Part shown: positions 58,625 through 64,000 of the stretch, piece by piece
How the letters are laid out: each line of letters starts with the position of its first letter
Position numbering within the stretch: the first letter of the stretch is position 1
From: Straminergon stramineum
Taxonomy: Eukaryota; Streptophyta; Bryopsida; Hypnales; Calliergonaceae
Direction: 5' to 3'
Length of the DNA stretch: 64,000 nucleotides
Assembly (NCBI GenBank): GCA_963920665.1
Contig: OY987266.1
Location: 6,639,001-6,703,000, forward strand
Position numbers and translations under genes: made by a program
Notes under the pieces: model-generated
The model's input: only the letters and a program-made list of their open reading frames with translations
Told to the model about the DNA's origin: nothing
Database searches by the model: none

Positions 58625-61425
58625 TCAAGTCCTCACAGCAGGTCTCATGAGTTCCACCCACCCAAACGTCCCAATCGATTTGTTCCGCTGATGTTTCACA
58701 ATCTCTCCGTCAACCTGCAAAAGTAGAGAGACTGAGAGAGAGAGACAATCTATCTGATCACGGAAATCTTGCATTATGTTGACCAATGTAGGAATCATGA
58801 AAAACTACACTAAATCAAAGTTACAATCTTAATTAATATGCTAAAGATTGTGATTGAACTGTCCAGCCACCCAAAGTTGAAAATAGCGTTAGTAACATTA
58901 ATTATTATTTAGCGTACGTGGTGGTCAAGGTCGGCATTCTCTGCGGAATATTTAACTCGAGTTGGCAAATGTGATTAAGAAAATGCTTAAAATGAAAAGG
59001 GTATGGACATTTTTTTCTTACTCAAATTTAAAATAAATATATAAGAATATCCCCCAAATTGGAGCATCTGTTTTTAGAAATAATTTTTGTCGACCCTAGA
59101 CCACCAGATACGATAACCAATTCCTTGGCCTCGTGAAAATAGCTAGAGACCCATTTTTATTAAGGAGTTAATGATCACTTCCTCAAGGTCTAAGTGAGTC
59201 AGGAAAATTTGGGGTAATCAAATGTTATGAACGCTTAGCAAACATCCACACTGAAAGAGAGATTAGTATTGTGTTCCGTTGTGCATCCTCAGGTTTTGAC
59301 ACAAACAGTTCATATTGAATTCCATGTGTGGAAAATGCGCGCAGCCGGAGAAGAGTAGTCACACATCAATCGTGGGATCACGTACTCAATGTAAACATTT
59401 CTGACACATTGGGTTCACTAAGATGTGACTGCGCGTGCGTACAATGGAAAGAATCTATAATTGATCGTTGAAAACGTAAATTGTGTTGTTGGTAAACAAG
59501 CAAATGTTCGAAAGAAGTGGTCCCGAACTCCCAATGCATTCATTCTGGGGGAATGCAAAGCAACAATTTGCAGAGTGGGGAGGAAAGTACGTACCCTGTA
59601 AGACCAGCCATATTTTTTAGCATAAGAGATAGCGTCTTCTCTGCTGTCGAAGTCCAAACCAGGTTCTCCGACTCCCAAATATGCATCACCTGTGAGCGAC
59701 CATCCCTGTAATGGGCTCTCCCACCTGCAGTGAATTACCACCAATTTTCAAATTTAAGAACACAAGGACTACCATAAATTGAAGGTTCAGTAAAAGAGCA
59801 CCTACCGATATAAAGAGTCTCAATTTCCCAGATTCAATGCTCAACAAGGTACCATCCATTGTGGTCAGTATTTTGCATAATGACTTCAAACTAAACTAGA
59901 GCGAGGACTGTTGAAAACAGCACCAAAAAGGTTTCGTCAAGTTTTCATTGAGAAAAGATTTGGATGTAATCGGGATTTAGCAAGAACGAATTAATGGAAA
60001 CTGTGCGGATGAAATTGATGACTAAATTTGCATTTAATATAAGAGTTTGTCGATGACTAAAATTTTCACTAGCAAATAGTATTGGTTGCCAATGACTGAC
60101 TGAGAGTGTTAATTAATTCTCTGGGACAGTGTGAACCATTGAATATTTGGTCACAGAACCGTATTATTTAGCTGTAGATGAAAATCAATCCAACCTCTGA
60201 CCTGTTAGAATTTTCAAAGCCGATCTTCCATTGGCCATTCATGGCTATCATGGATCCAGAATTGGGGGGATATATGATCACCTGTCACAGCCAACAAGTT
60301 ACCAGCCCATCGGACAGTTAGTTCTTTTAACTTCTGGAAGAATTGAAGACATAATTTGAAGACACTACTTTGAAAATCATTCTCCTACCTGAGAACTAGA
60401 AATGGATTGATTTCCAGTTGAGCTTGAAAAAACTCTTAGAATTAAAATCAGCCAGCCAGAAGAAATATTTTCCCGTAGACATTTGAACCCAAACTTACAC
60501 TTGATTCCTTATATTCACAGTAGTACAACCCTTGGGAGAACTTTAATTTTGTATGGTGACAGATGAACGCCATGACCCAAAATACCTTGTTATCAATGCA
60601 CAAACTCATGAAATTGTGATCCTCAAATGGTAAGATGAAAGAGATTTGAGTGTAGTACGTCGAATGAAAACTCAATTGCGTTCCTCAACTAATAAGATTA
60701 AGGAGGTTTGAGTGCAGAATGAAAGTTTCTTAATTGTGTTTCTCAATTGCAAAAGAATAAAGCTCTGGGTGAAAGTGTAGAATGAAAACGCAACTGGTAA
60801 GACGAACTATGAGGATTGACTGTAGAATAATGAAAACTCGTGCAATTGTGTTTCTGAGCAATTGTTTAACCGAAAGAGGTTTGAGTGTGCACAGAATTCA
60901 TGAAAACTCATACCATTATGTTCCTCAATAGGCGAGTTGAAAGGTTTAACTGTAGATTAATAACAGAAAACTGAAACGGCAAAAGAATTAGAGCACCTTT
61001 CTTTGCAGCTGGCTACCGAGAGCAGGCACCTTTCTCTGCACATGAGGCAGATGCGGGCTCCTGATTTCCGGGGCCTTGTATGGCACCAGTTGATTCAAAG
61101 CCTCAGGCACCTTCCGTGGAGCGTAAGGCAAATGCTTGCTGTACTCTGTCACAGTGAACTCGTCGTCCTCGTCTCCCAAAGTGGAAGGACGACAACACAA
61201 AGGAAACTTGAACACGCCCTTCACAAGCCTCCTGGCAATGGCTCTCGACCTCCGCCTGGACCGAGCCTTCTTCTCCTCCGCTCTCTCGTCCAAGGCCAGA
61301 GAAGTTTCCCGCAAATTATTGTCCCGCAAATGAGTGTTGCCCTGCTTGTTGCAATTGTTCGTCACTGCTATGCCAAGAAATGTGTACTCGATTTCATTGC
61401 AAATGGGCTCCACTAACACCGACAT
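58625..61425 (-). CDS. NDUFS4-domain (complex I 18 kDa subunit-like) protein with atypical N-terminus
   Basis: Exons on the minus strand: 61425-60997, 60281-60202, 59724-59595, 58714-58625 (stop TGA). Phases agree and give 242 residues. Exons 2-3 join as RKVIIYPPNSGSMI, NGQWKIGFENSNRWESPLQG, WSLTGDAYLGVG and LDFDSREDAISYAKKYGWSY. This matches the NDUFS4 core (RKVIIY.P, W.I.F, W.NPL.GWTSTGDPY, L.F....AI.FA...GW.Y). The last exon, VDGEIVKHQRNKSIGTFGWV onwards, keeps only a faint version of the usual KSYxxNFxW end. Residues 1-143 are unusual: acidic start MSVLVEPICNEIEYTFLG, an Arg-rich block (KKARSRRRSRAIARR, about 52-66), and Pro-rich segments repeating RKVP. An in-frame TAG 18 codons upstream supports the start. 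NDUFS4 stabilises the complex I N-module in mitochondria. Whether this paralogue does so is unknown. Confidence 0.85.
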
Positions 61426-61700
61426 TGTGATCCCGAGGTGGCTGGGAGTGGGGATGCAGGGATGGGACCGATCGAGCTACAGAATCGACATTCGGGGAAT
61501 CGATTCAATGGAGGACAGGTCCGGAACTATAACCGAAAGCAAACAACAAAGCAAAGTACAACTCGAACAAAAACCACACTACAAACCAAGCAACAAAGCA
61601 AACCAAGCAAACTATAATGCTAATTAAGCAAGCTATCAAAGTAATCAACACCCAAGTTTTCCTTCTTTATTTTCTCTAGATTTTGGGTTTGAAATTGGGT
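61426..61700 (-). promoter_or_regulatory. Upstream/5' leader region of the NDUFS4-like gene
   Basis: Read on the minus strand, TC/TG-rich DNA precedes the ATG, and the first in-frame upstream codon that stops is TAG. The CAAAGCAAACCAAGCAA-type repeats (plus strand, 61540-61620) form a pyrimidine-rich leader. The transcription start was not fixed. Confidence 0.35.
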
Positions 61701-64000
61701 CTTTGAATGGAGGTTCGTAGATGGGTTTTATAACTGATTGAGCTTGTTTCAAGTGCTGGAGAAGATCGATTCCGACTGATTTTCTCTTTCATTTTGGGTG
61801 GTGGTTTAGTTTTGGGGGGCTCATAGGGAGCATGTGAGTTTGGTTGCCATGGAATGATTGTGAGCTCAAGCGTGAGGAGGATACGTGGAGAATAATCTTG
61901 TGATTAAGCGGCCCACCAATTCGTGGTTCTCAGGTGGTGGTAGTGGAGTGTTGAAACACGTCTTGCTTAATTGAGGTTTCATTTTTTGGAGTGGGGGACA
62001 TTCTTAGAATTAGGCCTTGTGGAATGGCTGATGGGTGAGTCATCTGATTTGGTTTTGGGACGCAGGAATCAAGCCTCTGGAAATGAAATGAAATGACATA
62101 AAATTGATTGTAGCGTGATTCAGAATTCCAGATATCATGGGCAAACGGAGTCAACGCAACAGCCAGGTACATGGAGTTATCCTATTAGTGAGGGGCACAA
62201 TTAGTGTCACTGAAATTTTTTTATAGGCTCTGGACAGAGCATATGGCATCGACTCTCGGCCTATGATTTTTTAATCCAAGTTTCCAAATCCGAACTACAT
62301 TAAATTCTCATTGCGCAATGTGGTTAGGGTTTGGTCAGAGGGGGGTCTAACTAGTTGGATTGGGATCTATTTTTTATTTTGCTTGAGTATGATTGATTCA
62401 ATGTTTTCTTTGTTTAATTTGAGCCCCACAATCCACTTTTCAAAAAATGAGTTTTCCTAAAAAATTGGAAATCATGTTCATGTAGTTGCTTTATTTTTGA
62501 CATCTTCTCCATGCAAGATTTATATGTGTTTGTTAGACACTTGCATTGTCTTTGAAAATTGGCATGCAAGTAACTAATATTAACACCTACCTAATGGTTT
62601 TGAGTTTCTAAAGTTGGATATTGCCTCCTTCTCTGCAAAGTTGAGTCAAACTTTGTTGACTGTATTGGGTAGGGCCCAAAAAAAATTCTTCTAACTTCAA
62701 AGGTAATAATCTTGCAATCTACAAGGTCAAACAATCTATAACGTTTTCCACAAATTTTTATAGTATTCTATTACAAATTTGTATGGTTGAAATTTTTTAT
62801 TTAAAAAAAATATTTTAGATACTCTCAATACACTAAAAAGTGACAATTTTGGACACTTTTCAAGAAAAATTGTCAAATAAAATTAGAGATTAAAGATTCT
62901 TAAAAATAATAGTATAAAAGTTAGTTTTTTCTGGAAATTTAAATATGTATCTTTTTTGTAAATAATTTTGAAAACATCATTTTGCATCCCAAGTCCAATT
63001 ATTTCAACTGCTATTCCATACTTCACCTCTTTCTATGTGAGAGTGATTACAATTTTGGAGTATAGATGGATGGAATTGGGCTCCAATTGATTTTAGGCCA
63101 GACTCCCTCAAAGTAAACCAACCTATGACAAACAAACCATCCATGATAAACACTTAGGAAATGACCCCCTACAATCTTGCATCAAACCATGACAAAAAAA
63201 TTCAAGAAATGAAGTTAAGTTAGTGGGCAAAATCAATATCTTGGATGATGGTGATGGAGTGATTAGTGTCTACAATAGGAACTTCCACCCTTTTGTATAA
63301 ATTCATCACAAGGAGTGACTTTTTTTAGGCCTCCATGTTGTAACCATGTTAGGAAATAATGTGACTATTGTAGTTGAGTAACATGACCACCATGGATGCA
63401 CTTTTTTGTTGGTTTTGGAGTAGTTGAGATCCTCTTTGAGACTAATTGGGCTACACACTTCAAAAATTCATAAGTAATTCATACTTCTTTAGGAAAATGA
63501 AATTTCAATGGCTCTCCCCATTTCTCAAATTTGTCTATATATGGAAAAAAAGTTAATTAATTTTTCAACAATGCTAAGAGGGCAAACCAATCATTCTGTC
63601 ATAGGCTAGTTTACCTTATATGGTGTTTAGATCATGCCTCTTTTAATTTTAATCCAGAAGGTGGAGTGTGTTGCTTTGAAGGTGAAAAGATGATCAACCT
63701 TCCACCAGATTGTGCCACCTCAGAAAATTTATCACCTGGTGGTAGGTCCACCATGTACAACTTTAGGTACAAGAATTGGTCTGATTTTGGGGCACCATAA
63801 AGTGTTAATCCCATGCATTTTGGGTGCACCAACAATTGTTTTGGACAAATTTTTGTGAGAATTTTATGTAACTTTGGCACTAGATAATTTAACACAAAAA
63901 AGGGATAAAAATGCGGATGTAATTGTCAAAGCTCTCTCATGAATAAATTAGTTTTTTTCAATATTTGGGTGGAAGTTACTAATAATAGATGATTTTGTAG
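61701..64000. other. Unassigned flank to window end
   Basis: AT-rich DNA. ORFs of 80-87 codons (61930-62172 and 63632-63895, minus) have no recognised domains or splice structure. No clear repeats shared with the rest of the window. Confidence 0.4.

Noticed and set aside
59686..59889. Extra exon of the NDUFS4-like gene between exons 2 and 3
   Set aside because: Exon 2 (ending AG) and exon 3 (starting G) join directly in phase and give the conserved R/K-W-E-(S/N)-P-L, so this segment is intron.

Overview
This is nuclear DNA from a land plant. The genes are split by GT-AG introns, the intergenic DNA is very AT-rich, and it is packed with short non-autonomous transposons. I lean towards a non-grass plant, possibly a seedless lineage, but the sequence does not settle this. 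No organelle genes, operons, CRISPR arrays or convincing tRNA/rRNA genes were seen.

Three protein-coding genes are supported. (1) Positions 1-1925, plus strand: the 3' part of a signal-peptidase-I/IMP-like (S26) protein whose two catalytic positions are both substituted. (2) About 38.7-44.9 kb, plus strand: a MYB-CC (GARP) transcription factor of the APL/PHR-like class, with seven coding exons, a long GC-rich leader and a C-terminal LDLN motif. (3) 58625-61425, minus strand: a four-exon, 242-residue protein carrying an NDUFS4 (complex I 18 kDa subunit) domain behind an unusual N-terminus. The genes look functionally unrelated; only the first and third are both likely mitochondrial, by family.

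The stretches between genes (2-38.6 kb, 45-58 kb) are a nested mosaic of DNA-transposon derivatives. The dominant class is a set of 0.5-1 kb elements that begin TTAACCCC and end GGGGTTAA. At least six internally unrelated families share this end. One copy (15894-16841) sits inside another repeat whose other copies show the uninterrupted site, so the target duplication can be read as TTAA. That is the signature of piggyBac-type transposition, which is unusual in plants, and is the most interesting feature here. Also present are Stowaway-like MITEs (TA duplication), CACTA MITEs, two Mutator-like foldbacks with 9-bp duplications, a Harbinger-like MITE, short 5'-truncated LINE/SINE tails with 12-bp duplications, a decayed LINE, and a possible copia scrap.

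Layout: 0-2 kb gene 1 (Stowaway MITE in an intron); 3.7-25.4 kb nested repeats; 26.3-27.9 kb unexplained GC-rich island with a MITE nested in a MITE; 28-38.6 kb further repeats, a large compound element and a dead LINE; 38.6-44.9 kb the APL-like gene; 45-58 kb repeats; 58.6-61.4 kb the NDUFS4-like gene; 61.5-64 kb its upstream region and unassigned AT-rich DNA.
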